Virus record (IMG/VR): IMGVR_UViG_3300043571_000203 | Coordinates: 1-32,010 of that record | Reading direction: 5' to 3' (one strand) | DNA from: a virus | Length of the DNA stretch: 32,010 bases | In this document: in pieces, positions 1-5,971 of the stretch | Layout: each line of letters starts with the position of its first letter | How positions within the stretch are numbered: position 1 is the stretch's first letter | Notes under the pieces: model-generated | The model's database searches: none | Seen by the model: only the letters and a program-made list of their open reading frames with translations | What the model was told of the DNA's origin: nothing | Position numbers and translations under genes: made by a program

Positions 1-21
1 TCCCCTTGGGGGTATTCCATG

Positions 22-64
22 AAGCCCGGCGGATTCGCGGTAACGCGTTCCGCCGGGCTTTGTT
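22..64 (+). terminator. Strong hairpin, probable rho-independent terminator of an upstream gene
   Basis: A perfect 12-bp inverted repeat pairs 22-33 with 49-60, and the loop can form a further CGCG/CGCG stem. A short T-containing tail (TTTGTT) follows. It probably ends a transcript that enters from the left of the window. The T tail is weak, so a processing hairpin is also possible. The palindrome CCCCTTGGGG lies just before it at 2-11. Confidence 0.6.
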
Positions 65-111
65 GGGCACCGAACTGTAGCGTCAAAGACATCCTACGAG
101 GCCGGTACGCA

Positions 112-333
112 ATGGCAAAGCCATCAGGATCAAAAGACTGGTACACCGTCGGCGAGGTCGCCCAACGTCTGGGGGTTACTCCTGGTCGAGTTCGGCAGCT
201 GGTCGCCAGTGGTCGTGTTGCCGTCTGGAGGGTCACCGACAGGCTCAACCTGATCTCCGCAGAGACACTGGCGGACTTTAGCTCACGGCCTCGCCTGAGC
301 GGCGCAGCAGGACACCTGAAGCAACAGCGCTGA
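112..333 (+). CDS. Small HTH DNA-binding protein, excisionase/MerR-like (HTH_17 type)
   Basis: The 73-residue product has a helix-turn-helix of the excisionase/MerR kind in its N-terminal half: W-Y-T-V-G-E-V-A-Q-R-L-G-V followed by T-P-G-R-V-R-Q-L-V and a short basic wing with W-R-V. Such proteins bind DNA as excisionases or transcription factors. I chose the ATG at 112 because GAGG at 98-101 precedes it by about 10 bases. An in-frame ATG at 19 would translate through the strong hairpin at 22-60. The C-terminus is Arg-rich and unstructured. With no integrase in view, excisionase and simple regulator cannot be told apart. Confidence 0.7.
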   Translation: MAKPSGSKDWYTVGEVAQRLGVTPGRVRQLVASGRVAVWRVTDRLNLISAETLADFSSRPRLSGAAGHLKQQR

Positions 334-347
334 ACCTGCCGCTTGGG

Positions 348-362
348 GCAAGGACGCCTTGC
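348..362. promoter_or_regulatory. Short palindrome GCAAGG-ACG-CCTTGC ahead of the first XRE gene
   Basis: A perfect 6-bp inverted repeat with a 3-base loop lies in the 59-base gap between the excisionase-like gene and the first XRE gene. It could be an operator for one of the local HTH proteins or a small RNA hairpin. There is no T-run after it, so it is not an obvious terminator. The role is inferred from position only. Confidence 0.3.
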
Positions 363-392
363 GCCGCGTAAGGGATTCGGTACGCCAGGAGC

Positions 393-647
393 ATGACTAC
401 CGTGACACGCGATGAAGCGATTGAGCTGATCTCCAGCAACCTCAAGCGGATGATGGCTGCCAAGGACGTCGGCGTGCGAGATCTTGCACGGCGCGCGGAC
501 ACTTACCCGGTAACAGTCAGTCGACTTGTGAACCAGCAGAGTCTGCCGTCGCCCGAGGTGCTCTATCGAATTGCCCACAGCTTGGGCGTGAGACTGGACG
601 ACCTGTTCCGGAAAAAAACCGAAGGGCACCAAAAGAACCAGCGGTAA
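393..647 (+). CDS. XRE-family HTH regulator (copy 1 of a tandem pair)
   Basis: This 84-residue protein is a compact Cro/CI-type (XRE) DNA-binding domain: R-D-L-A-R-R-A-D followed by V-T-V-S-R-L-V-N and then L-P-S-P-E-V-L-Y-R-I-A and L-G-V-R-L-D-D-L-F. It has no room for a dimerisation or cleavage domain, so it resembles a Cro-like repressor. It is about 64 percent identical by eye to the product of 707-940, which suggests a tandem duplication. The start is uncertain: AGGAG at 387-391 lies only one base before the ATG at 393 but about 10 bases before an in-frame GTG at 402, and the second copy shows the same arrangement. Confidence 0.85.
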   Translation: MTTVTRDEAIELISSNLKRMMAAKDVGVRDLARRADTYPVTVSRLVNQQSLPSPEVLYRIAHSLGVRLDDLFRKKTEGHQKNQR

Positions 648-692
648 CACTGCTGCATGCGGCATCGAAGACTGGCGGCGCGGCTATTATTT

Positions 693-698
693 TATACA
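693..698 (+). promoter_or_regulatory. Possible -10 box (TATACA) ahead of the second XRE gene
   Basis: The short gap between the two XRE genes turns abruptly A+T-rich at 685-700, with TATTAT and TATACA. If TATACA is a -10 element, transcription would start close to the ATG at 707 and give a leaderless or nearly leaderless message. No convincing -35 box is present. Confidence is low. Confidence 0.3.
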
Positions 699-706
699 CT
701 AGGGGC

Positions 707-940
707 ATGAGCACAGTGACAAAGGACGAAGCGCTGGAAGTCATCGCCAGGAACGTCAAGCGACTGATGGACGCACAGGACATCGGCGTAAGGCAACTAG
801 CGCGTGACGCTGATGCCAACCACATGACGGTCAGTCGACTGGTAAACGGGCTCGGCCTGCCTTCGCCCGACGCTCTGTACCGCATGGCAAAATGCCTTGG
901 CGTCACAGTCGACGATTTGTTCCGGAAAAAAACCGCGTAA
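707..940 (+). CDS. XRE-family HTH regulator (copy 2 of a tandem pair)
   Basis: This 77-residue Cro-like XRE protein parallels its upstream neighbour along nearly its whole length. Both have the start M-(T/S)-T-V-T, the recognition helix T-V-S-R-L-V-N, the turn L-P-S-P and the end D-D-L-F-R-K-K-T. Differences fall mainly around the second helix (A-N-H-M against T-Y-P-V), which may change operator preference. AGGGG at 701-705 sits one base before the ATG at 707 and ten before an in-frame GTG at 716, so the GTG may be the true start. A strong terminator follows at 987-1031. The pair may form a two-repressor switch, which is inference. Confidence 0.83.
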   Translation: MSTVTKDEALEVIARNVKRLMDAQDIGVRQLARDADANHMTVSRLVNGLGLPSPDALYRMAKCLGVTVDDLFRKKTA

Positions 941-986
941 AATCTCCACAACGCACTTGCGGTGGTGTATCGAGTTTCATACATTA

Positions 987-1031
987 GCCGCGTTGGCAGT
1001 CAGGACACCTGGCCGCTGACGCGGCTTTTTT
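987..1031 (+). terminator. Rho-independent terminator after the XRE pair
   Basis: GCCGCGT at 987-993 pairs with ACGCGGC at 1019-1025, an inner CAGG-aca-CCTG hairpin caps the stem, and a run of six T follows. This is a textbook intrinsic terminator and closes the regulator transcript. Confidence 0.85.
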
Positions 1032-1264
1032 CGTTTTGGCATTGAGGCCGAAGCCGCATGGACTCTCTGGACATTACGGATTGCTGAAAAGGATTCATCG
1101 GCCGCCAGCTACCTCCTGGCGAGCCTTGTAGCCGGCGCGGTCACCAAGGGTACCGCCGAGGCCCGCGCCGGCTTGTTTCGGTGTAGGAAGCGCGTCGTCT
1201 GTGTTGGACGACAGTCGCAAGCTTAGGCGGCGCAGCGGCCCTTACTTCCGCTGCGCCGTCTGGT
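1032..1264 (+). ncRNA. Gene-free structured stretch: possible small RNA ending in an intrinsic terminator
   Basis: No convincing reading frame is present between 941 and 1320. Beyond the terminator at 987-1031, the stretch has four GGA trinucleotides within about 45 bases (roughly 1059-1096). A short CGCCAG/CTGGCG hairpin follows, then a perfect 11-bp inverted repeat (1130-1140 with 1163-1173) and a perfect 11-bp stem (1228-1238 with 1248-1258) followed by a T-run. Two terminator-like hairpins in a row, the second not belonging to any gene, suggest an independent short transcript. GGA motifs are what CsrA binds, and a CsrA homologue is encoded at 3694. No promoter was identified, and the call is speculative. 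Confidence 0.3.
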
Positions 1265-1267
1265 TTT
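1228..1267 (+). terminator. Perfect hairpin plus T-run, intrinsic terminator
   Basis: An 11-bp perfect stem (1228-1238 with 1248-1258) and a 9-base loop are followed by TCTGGTTTTTT. No protein gene ends just upstream, so it either terminates a non-coding RNA or insulates the operon that starts at 1321. Confidence 0.75.
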
Positions 1268-1320
1268 TTCCATTCTCAAAAAGTCTGCGCTACCGGTGCG
1301 CGCGCACCCAAGGGGGAACG

Positions 1321-1626
1321 ATGGCCCTGGCCAGGAAGACGGACAAGAAGACCAGTCACGAGGCGGCGGCGAACGTGAAGCAGGCGGTGGGCTGGCAGCT
1401 GGCCCTCGGTGCGGTGAAGAGCCTGCAGGCCAAGAGCCTCTTCGGCAACGCGACGGCGAACGAGGCCGCGGCCTACGCAGCTCGCGTCTGCGGTGCGATG
1501 CACGAGAGCGTGCGGAAGCGAATCAACGAGCTTGTGCGTGCCGGCATGCTCCAGGAAGTAGAGACGCGCCAGTGCGAAGTGACTGGCAAGAGTGCGACGG
1601 CGTACCGCGTAGTGCGCGGCAAGTGA
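1321..1626 (+). CDS. Small winged-helix-like phage protein
   Basis: The 101-residue product has a basic N-terminal tail, an Ala-rich helical stretch, then a segment E-S-V-R-K-R-I-N-E-L-V-R-A-G-M-L-Q-E-V followed by a hairpin ending A-Y-R-V-V. Helix, short turn and beta wing in that order resemble a small winged-helix DNA-binding domain, but the family is not recognised. The start at 1321 is chosen because AAGGGGGAACG precedes it directly. The in-frame stretch upstream crosses the terminator at 1228-1267. It is the first gene of the early operon, 16 bases before the ParB-domain gene, so a role in early control is plausible. Confidence 0.6.
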   Translation: MALARKTDKKTSHEAAANVKQAVGWQLALGAVKSLQAKSLFGNATANEAAAYAARVCGAMHESVRKRINELVRAGMLQEVETRQCEVTGKSATAYRVVRGK

Positions 1627-1642
1627 CACAAGGGGACGGTCC

Positions 1643-2848
1643 ATGAACCAACATTTAGAGCATGTCTCAATCACACAGCTAGTGCCGAACCCGTTTCGAG
1701 CCTTGGACGACTACCCAATCGACCGGGACAAGTTGGACAAGCTGAAAGACTCGATCCGTGACACCGGATTTTGGGGGACGATTGTCGCTCGCAAGCGCGG
1801 CAATGCCTACGAATTGGCGTTCGGACATCACCGCCGAGCGGCACTGATCGAGCTTCAGAAAGCTGGTGAGATCAAAAAGAGCGAGAAGGTTGACATCATC
1901 GTTCGGGAGTTGACCAACGAACAGATGATCCAACTGATGGCCCGTGAGAATCTGGAGGAGTGGGGCACCAACGCGTACATCGAGGCGCAGACCGTCGAGT
2001 CGACCATCCGCGCCTTTGCCGCCGGCGAGATCGAACTTCCGGAGGTTGATCTGAAGACTAACACGCAGCACGTTCGACATGCTCGGCTGGGGTCCGCCGA
2101 GCATGCCTATACGGTTGCGAGCGTGGCGGAGTTCCTCGGTTGGGTGAAGAGCGACGGGCACAAGGGCACGCAACCGAACCAAGCCTGCACGGTCGCCTTC
2201 CAGATGATCGACGCCTTCGACCTAGGCATCGTCAAGCGCGACCAACTGCGTGGCGTGTCTCGTGAGATTGCGAGGGAAATCGTGTCGCGGGCAATGGCCC
2301 TTCACAAGCAGCAGGAGGCGATGGCTAAGCAACGAAAGCAGCAGGCCGAGGAGGCTGAGCGACGAGCCGCAAAGGAGAAAGACACCAGGAAGGCGAAGGC
2401 GCTTGAAGGGGCGGCGAAGGAATTGCAGCGGCAGGCAGTGGCCTACCAGAAAGACTCGGTGGGTGTTGCGAAAGACTTTGCGCAGCAGGCTGTAGAGCAG
2501 GTCAAAAAGGGCCACTGGTCTCAGCGTGATGTACGAGAGGCCGGCACCCAGGCAAAGAGCGGATTGATTCCGAAGCGTGAGCAGCAACACAAGACCGCCC
2601 GACAGCTGCTGGACCGACTCACGGACGACGTCTACGAGATGCTCAACCCGAACGAGGAACCGTTTGCGTCGCTCCGACAACTGCTGAAGCTGGACTGCGG
2701 ATTGGAGCAACATGACATCAAGGCACTTCGTGACGAAGTGCTGGCCTTGGCTTCACGCGCGTCAAAGTTTGCAAAAGACCTTGGCGGCTGGAAACCAGTC
2801 ACCCAGGACGAGCAGTCAATTGCAACCGGACTTCACCTTATTAAATAG
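1643..2848 (+). CDS. ParB-like nuclease/CTPase-domain protein with coiled coil
   Basis: The 401-residue product opens with a ParB/Spo0J N-terminal domain: a first box at residues 37-75 with G-F-W-G-T-I-V-A-R, Y-E-L-A-F-G-H-H-R-R and A-A-L-I-E-L, and a second box at about 92-118 with L-T-N-E-Q-M-I-Q-L-M-A-R-E-N-L-E-E-W-G. In ParB these form the CTP-binding fold and spread on DNA. A long Lys/Glu/Gln-rich coiled coil follows at roughly 220-290, then a helical C-terminus. No ParA partner is visible, so plasmid-like partition is not supported. Phage ParB-domain proteins may instead act in regulation or DNA handling. The gene follows the winged-helix gene by 16 bases, with GGGGACGG as ribosome site. 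Confidence 0.78.
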   Translation: MNQHLEHVSITQLVPNPFRALDDYPIDRDKLDKLKDSIRDTGFWGTIVARKRGNAYELAFGHHRRAALIELQKAGEIKKSEKVDIIVRELTNEQMIQLMARENLEEWGTNAYIEAQTVESTIRAFAAGEIELPEVDLKTNTQHVRHARLGSAEHAYTVASVAEFLGWVKSDGHKGTQPNQACTVAFQMIDAFDLGIVKRDQLRGVSREIAREIVSRAMALHKQQEAMAKQRKQQAEEAERRAAKEKDTRKAKALEGAAKELQRQAVAYQKDSVGVAKDFAQQAVEQVKKGHWSQRDVREAGTQAKSGLIPKREQQHKTARQLLDRLTDDVYEMLNPNEEPFASLRQLLKLDCGLEQHDIKALRDEVLALASRASKFAKDLGGWKPVTQDEQSIATGLHLIK

Positions 2849-2857
2849 GAGGACGTT

Positions 2858-3505
2858 ATGGACAGAAAGACCCGCAGCTTCTACGTGGACAAGATAATGC
2901 CAGTGCTTGGACAGTACCTGCGCAAGTTTGAGGACCCGATCGCGCTTGATGCCGGGAAGCTCCTGAGGGAAGCACTAAGACAAGTGGACTACCCATATCC
3001 GTTTGGACCCAAAGACGCTTCGAGGATTGTGCATGACCTGTCCGAAGAGCTTGTGCGACGCTGCCTTGGCGAAGAATGCGACGACATCTTTCCTGCATAC
3101 GTGATCAAAAACACGAGCAGAATCATTTCTGCGGTGGGCCACGGCAAGCCGTTGGTAGTTCATTCTGAAGAGTCACCAGATGAATCCGAGGCAACGCTGA
3201 CGGCCCGCTTTTACCGCCGAATGATCGTGCCCTCGAGCACCAGTCGCTACACCGGCTTTGCGGTGTTTCGCAAGGATGTTCCTAAGTCTCATCCGATCCT
3301 TCTCGGGCAGCAGCGCATCCGCAGTAACGCCATCAAGAGTGAAGCGGCGAAGCTTAACAAGCGTCTTGATGTACTGCGACACAATGGCTGGCTTGACGCG
3401 AGCGACGTCAAGAGCCTGCAAGTTCAATCTGACGAGTCACGCGAGCGGAGTGGTTCCGTTGGTGGTGGACTACTGGTGGCACCGGCCGATCAGAGCATGT
3501 TGTAA
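2858..3505 (+). CDS. Unknown early phage protein
   Basis: This 215-residue soluble, mainly helical protein has a very good ribosome site (AGGAGG, 6 bases before ATG) and lies 9 bases after the ParB-domain gene. I recognise no catalytic motif. The N-terminal half carries two Cys residues (C-L-G-E-E-C-D-D) and the C-terminal third is basic with a Ser/Gly-rich tail. Its promoter is presumably shared with 1321 and 1643. It is the last gene before the structured gap that precedes csrA. Confidence 0.55.
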   Translation: MDRKTRSFYVDKIMPVLGQYLRKFEDPIALDAGKLLREALRQVDYPYPFGPKDASRIVHDLSEELVRRCLGEECDDIFPAYVIKNTSRIISAVGHGKPLVVHSEESPDESEATLTARFYRRMIVPSSTSRYTGFAVFRKDVPKSHPILLGQQRIRSNAIKSEAAKLNKRLDVLRHNGWLDASDVKSLQVQSDESRERSGSVGGGLLVAPADQSML

Positions 3506-3693
3506 CGGCTGGGCAGGCCCGCTCTGGCCTTGGGTGCGGTTGTGACATACGCACCAGGAGTCGCCCCGCCGGCGGTGGCGCGTAACACCGGCACGCTGTG
3601 AACGCATCGCACAGCACCGCCGAAAGCGTAAAGCCGGGCTCGCAACCGGCCGGCGGTTTGGGATACGGAGTCTGTTTCTAAAAGGAGTTAGAC
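3506..3693 (+). promoter_or_regulatory. Structured 188-base leader before csrA
   Basis: This gap holds no convincing gene. It contains the 14-base string ATACGCACCAGGAG (3547-3560), which recurs exactly at 9200-9213 before another isolated gene. It also contains a CGCC/GGCG hairpin around 3562-3580 and a GCCGG/CCGGC hairpin near 3632-3650. GGA occurs in CCAGGAG, ATACGGAG and AAAAGGAG, the last being the ribosome site of csrA. A promoter plus a leader that the CsrA product could bind to control itself is a reasonable reading, but nothing here proves it. Confidence 0.35.
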
Positions 3694-3873
3694 ATGCTTG
3701 TTTTGACACGCAAGACCGAGCAGGCCATTCACCTGGGCACCGACGTCATCATCAAGGTGCTGAAGGTGTCCGACGGCCAGGTCCGCATCGGTATCATCGC
3801 GCCCAAGTCGCTCACCATTCTTCGCGACGAGTTGGTCACCCGAGACAACCAAGAGGGCAAGAATGACAAGTAG
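3694..3873 (+). CDS. csrA: CsrA/RsmA-family RNA-binding translational regulator
   Basis: The 59-residue protein matches CsrA from end to end: start M-L-V-L-T-R-K, central V-L-K-V-S-D-G-Q-V-R-I-G-I-I-A-P-K, and L-R-D-E-L at residues 43-47. Arg44 and the following acidic residue Glu46 sit where CsrA contacts GGA in target mRNAs. CsrA dimers bind GGA motifs near ribosome sites and repress or stabilise messages. Bacterial homologues are chromosomal, so a copy inside a phage early operon suggests that the phage steers host or phage translation. A strong AAAAGGAG site lies 5 bases upstream of the ATG, and that GGA could allow autoregulation. The 3' end overlaps the next small gene by 11 bases. Confidence 0.93.
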   Translation: MLVLTRKTEQAIHLGTDVIIKVLKVSDGQVRIGIIAPKSLTILRDELVTRDNQEGKNDK

Positions 3874-3958
3874 CGCGGCAGGCATTCTCGTCATTACGAT
3901 TATCGCCATCCTGATCGTGGCTGGCGGCATTTTTAAGAGTGTCGACATCGGAGAGTAA
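3863..3958 (+). CDS. 31-residue single-span membrane peptide
   Basis: A tiny reading frame begins inside the last codons of csrA (ATG at 3863) and ends two bases before the nuclease gene. It encodes a short polar N-terminus, about 19 hydrophobic residues rich in Ile, Leu and Val (residues 6-24), and a charged end F-K-S-V-D-I-G-E. The predicted product is one transmembrane helix. AGAGGGCAAGA just upstream can act as ribosome site. The tight packing between two clear genes supports it, but the small size leaves doubt. The function is unknown; small phage membrane peptides often modulate host envelope proteins. Confidence 0.5.
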   Translation: MTSSAAGILVITIIAILIVAGGIFKSVDIGE

Positions 3959-3960
3959 CA

Positions 3961-4326
3961 GTGCCAGAAACGAAGCCAACCAAATACGCGTACGCCGCCT
4001 ATGTTGTGCGCGTCATCGACGGTGACACGCTGGAGGTCGATGTCGACCTCGGCCTGTGGACTTGGTGCAAGGGCATCAAGCTGCGCATGGCCAGGATCAA
4101 CATGCCGGAAATCGACACTGACGCTGGGTTTTACGCGAAATCCAAGCTGGAGATGCACGTACTTGGTCGTGGCCGAGTGCTTCTGCACACGATCAAGAAC
4201 CGCCACGGCAAAGACCGCGAGGACAAGTACGGCAGGCTCCTGGCGGAGGTGTGGGTCGCCGACACCAACGTCAACGACGCGATGATTGAGTGGTGGGAGG
4301 CGCGACGTGGCAAAACGGCAATGTAG
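3961..4326 (+). CDS. Staphylococcal-nuclease-fold (SNase/thermonuclease) protein
   Basis: The 121-residue product has the SNase signatures in order: V-R-V-I-D-G-D-T (about 16-23, metal and active-site strand), L-R-M-A-R-I-N-M-P-E (41-50, containing the catalytic Arg and Glu), and D-K-Y-G-R-L-L-A (88-95, second catalytic Arg). The family hydrolyses DNA or RNA with Ca2+. No signal peptide is present, so it acts inside the cell, perhaps in host DNA or RNA turnover. The start is GTG, two bases after the stop of the membrane peptide. The gene overlaps the next XRE gene by 20 bases, indicating co-translation. Confidence 0.88.
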   Translation: MPETKPTKYAYAAYVVRVIDGDTLEVDVDLGLWTWCKGIKLRMARINMPEIDTDAGFYAKSKLEMHVLGRGRVLLHTIKNRHGKDREDKYGRLLAEVWVADTNVNDAMIEWWEARRGKTAM

Positions 4327-4744
4327 TGAGGTCTTGTACACCGGCGAGGCATTGGGCCGCGTGTTTCACGCGACCGGGATGTCTCGGAAGGAGTTGGCCG
4401 ACAGGCTGCAGCTCAACGTGCAGCATGTGTCGAGCGTCTTTCAGGGGCGAAAGCCAGTGAGCCCGACATTCCAACTGCGCGTCCTGCAGGTGATACGCAT
4501 GGCACAGACGGGCACGCTGCCGCTATACGTGCCGCCGCCGAAGCGAGAAAAACCGAAGGTAGGGTACTGCGGATCGGGCGCGAATCTCCCCGAGGACTAC
4601 GAGCCGCTGCCGGCCAGCAGCCACACCAACGCAGCAGCTGGATCGGCAGATAAGGTCGCGGAGATGCGACGGCGAGCGGAACGCGGCGAGGAGTTGTTCA
4701 ACCCGCGCGACAACCAGATGTCGAAGCGGTTAGGAGACGACTGA
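4307..4744 (+). CDS. XRE-family HTH protein with variable C-terminal tail
   Basis: The 145-residue product has a Cro/CI-type helix-turn-helix near its N-terminus: F-H-A-T-G-M-S-R-K-E-L-A-D-R-L and Q-H-V-S-S-V-F-Q-G-R-K-P-V-S. A proline- and charge-rich tail of about 75 residues follows. I set the start at GTG 4307, which GGGAGG precedes by about 5 bases; an in-frame TTG at 4286 lies before that site. The helix-turn-helix resembles antitoxin HigA, but no toxin gene is adjacent, so a phage transcription factor is more likely. It ends in a one-base TGATG overlap with rusA. Confidence 0.72.
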   Translation: MAKRQCSEVLYTGEALGRVFHATGMSRKELADRLQLNVQHVSSVFQGRKPVSPTFQLRVLQVIRMAQTGTLPLYVPPPKREKPKVGYCGSGANLPEDYEPLPASSHTNAAAGSADKVAEMRRRAERGEELFNPRDNQMSKRLGDD

Positions 4745-5097
4745 TGACTGCTTACCGACTCTACGAACTTCCCTGGCCGCCAAGCGTCAACGGCTACTGG
4801 CGGTCATTCCGCGGGCGGCAAATTATCAGCCGGCGCGGCCGCGACTACCGCGACCTGGTGCAGGCAGAATTGGCTGGCACCAAGGCGATGCTGGGGCAAC
4901 TGAAAATCTCGATCTGCCTGCATCCGCCAGACAAGAGGCGGCGTGACATCGACAACGTACTCAAGGCCATTTTCGATTCGCTGGTGCACGCCGGCGCGAT
5001 GGAGGATGACTCACAGATTGACGAACTGTACGCAGTACGAAGAGAGGTAGTGCCAGGTGGTCTGGCTATTGTTGAACTGCGTAAGGCAAGGAGGTAA
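4744..5097 (+). CDS. rusA: RusA-family Holliday junction resolvase
   Basis: The 117-residue protein has the typical RusA length and motifs: P-W-P-P-S-V-N near the N-terminus, R-R-R-D-I-D-N-V-L-K-A-I-F-D-S-L at 65-80 with the conserved acidic pair Asp68 and Asp70, and a later acidic cluster M-E-D-D (86-89). RusA dimers cut four-way DNA junctions with Mg2+, and phages use them to trim branched DNA before packaging. The gene starts one base into the preceding stop codon and leads directly into the exonuclease and annealing-protein genes, forming a complete recombination module. Confidence 0.93.
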   Translation: MTAYRLYELPWPPSVNGYWRSFRGRQIISRRGRDYRDLVQAELAGTKAMLGQLKISICLHPPDKRRRDIDNVLKAIFDSLVHAGAMEDDSQIDELYAVRREVVPGGLAIVELRKARR

Positions 5098-5105
5098 TTC
5101 ATAAC

Positions 5106-5963
5106 GTGATCGAGACCCTACACCACCTGACAAACAGCGAGTACCGCGCGTATGAAGCGGTCTCGCAAAGCGACCTGAAGATGGCCGCACGAAACCCGCA
5201 GCTGTACTACGAGACATATCTGGCGGCACCAGGTTACCGACGCCCTCGGCCGGCCACCTCGCCCGAGCAGCTGTTCGGCATGGCCGTCGAGGAGCACCTG
5301 CGGACGCGGCAGGTCCCAAGCGACCTGGTGCTGATTCCGGCCGAGGTCCTAAACAAGGACGGGCACAGACGGGGATCTGCCTGGACCGCCTTTGCCACCG
5401 AGAACGCTGGCAAGACGCTGCTGACGCAGAAAGAGTTCGACGCGCAGATGCAGGGCATTTTCGACGCCGCGGCTAATGTGCGCGACCACCGAGTCGCGGA
5501 GCTGCTGGTGCACAGCGTCAGCGCCAAGTGGCACCAGCGGTTTCACTGGATCTGCCAGCAGACCATGCTGCCGCTGAAGGCCGAGCTCGACATCCTGGAT
5601 GAAGGCCTGGGCGTACTTACCGACGTGAAGACGGCGGCAGACACGGACGCTGACGCCTTCGTGCGATCGGCGCTGAACTTCGGCTATGACATCCAGGCAG
5701 CGCATTACCTGCAGGCCGCGACGCTGGCCTACCCGACGCGTGCGTGGACCTTCGCTTGGGTGGTCATCAGGAACAAGCCGCCGTACGACGTTGAGGTTTA
5801 CGACGCCTCCGACGAGCTCGTCAAGCACGGAGAGATGCGGCTGCTGGCCGCACGAGAGAACTATCGCCGCTGTGTGGATAGCGGCCTCTGGAGGAGCGCC
5901 ACGCATGGCATCTCGGTCAATCTCGACCTGCCGGCGTGGGCACGTGGACGGATTTCTATTTAG
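5106..5963 (+). CDS. RecE/YqaJ-like PD-(D/E)XK exonuclease
   Basis: The 285-residue protein carries the core of phage PD-(D/E)XK exonucleases. There is an N-terminal S-Q-S-D-L-K-M segment, a G-x-A-V-E-E-H motif at about 58-64, K-A-E-L-D-I-L at 158-164, T-D-V-K-T at 172-176 (active-site Asp173 and Lys175), and Q-A-A-H-Y-L-Q at 197-203. These enzymes degrade one strand of duplex DNA to expose single strands for annealing. The neighbour at 5972 is a RecT-like annealing protein, the classic exonuclease/annealase pair. The start is GTG at 5106, with AAGGAGGT about 11 bases upstream. Confidence 0.85.
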   Translation: MIETLHHLTNSEYRAYEAVSQSDLKMAARNPQLYYETYLAAPGYRRPRPATSPEQLFGMAVEEHLRTRQVPSDLVLIPAEVLNKDGHRRGSAWTAFATENAGKTLLTQKEFDAQMQGIFDAAANVRDHRVAELLVHSVSAKWHQRFHWICQQTMLPLKAELDILDEGLGVLTDVKTAADTDADAFVRSALNFGYDIQAAHYLQAATLAYPTRAWTFAWVVIRNKPPYDVEVYDASDELVKHGEMRLLAARENYRRCVDSGLWRSATHGISVNLDLPAWARGRISI

Positions 5964-5971
5964 GGGACGGC

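Noticed and set aside
19-111. Longer N-terminus for the first HTH gene starting at ATG 19
   Set aside because: Translation would run through the strong hairpin at 22-60, and a ribosome site supports ATG 112.
3598-3681. A 27-codon frame with GTG start in the leader before csrA
   Set aside because: No ribosome site, no recognisable protein features, and it overlaps a hairpin; treated as chance.
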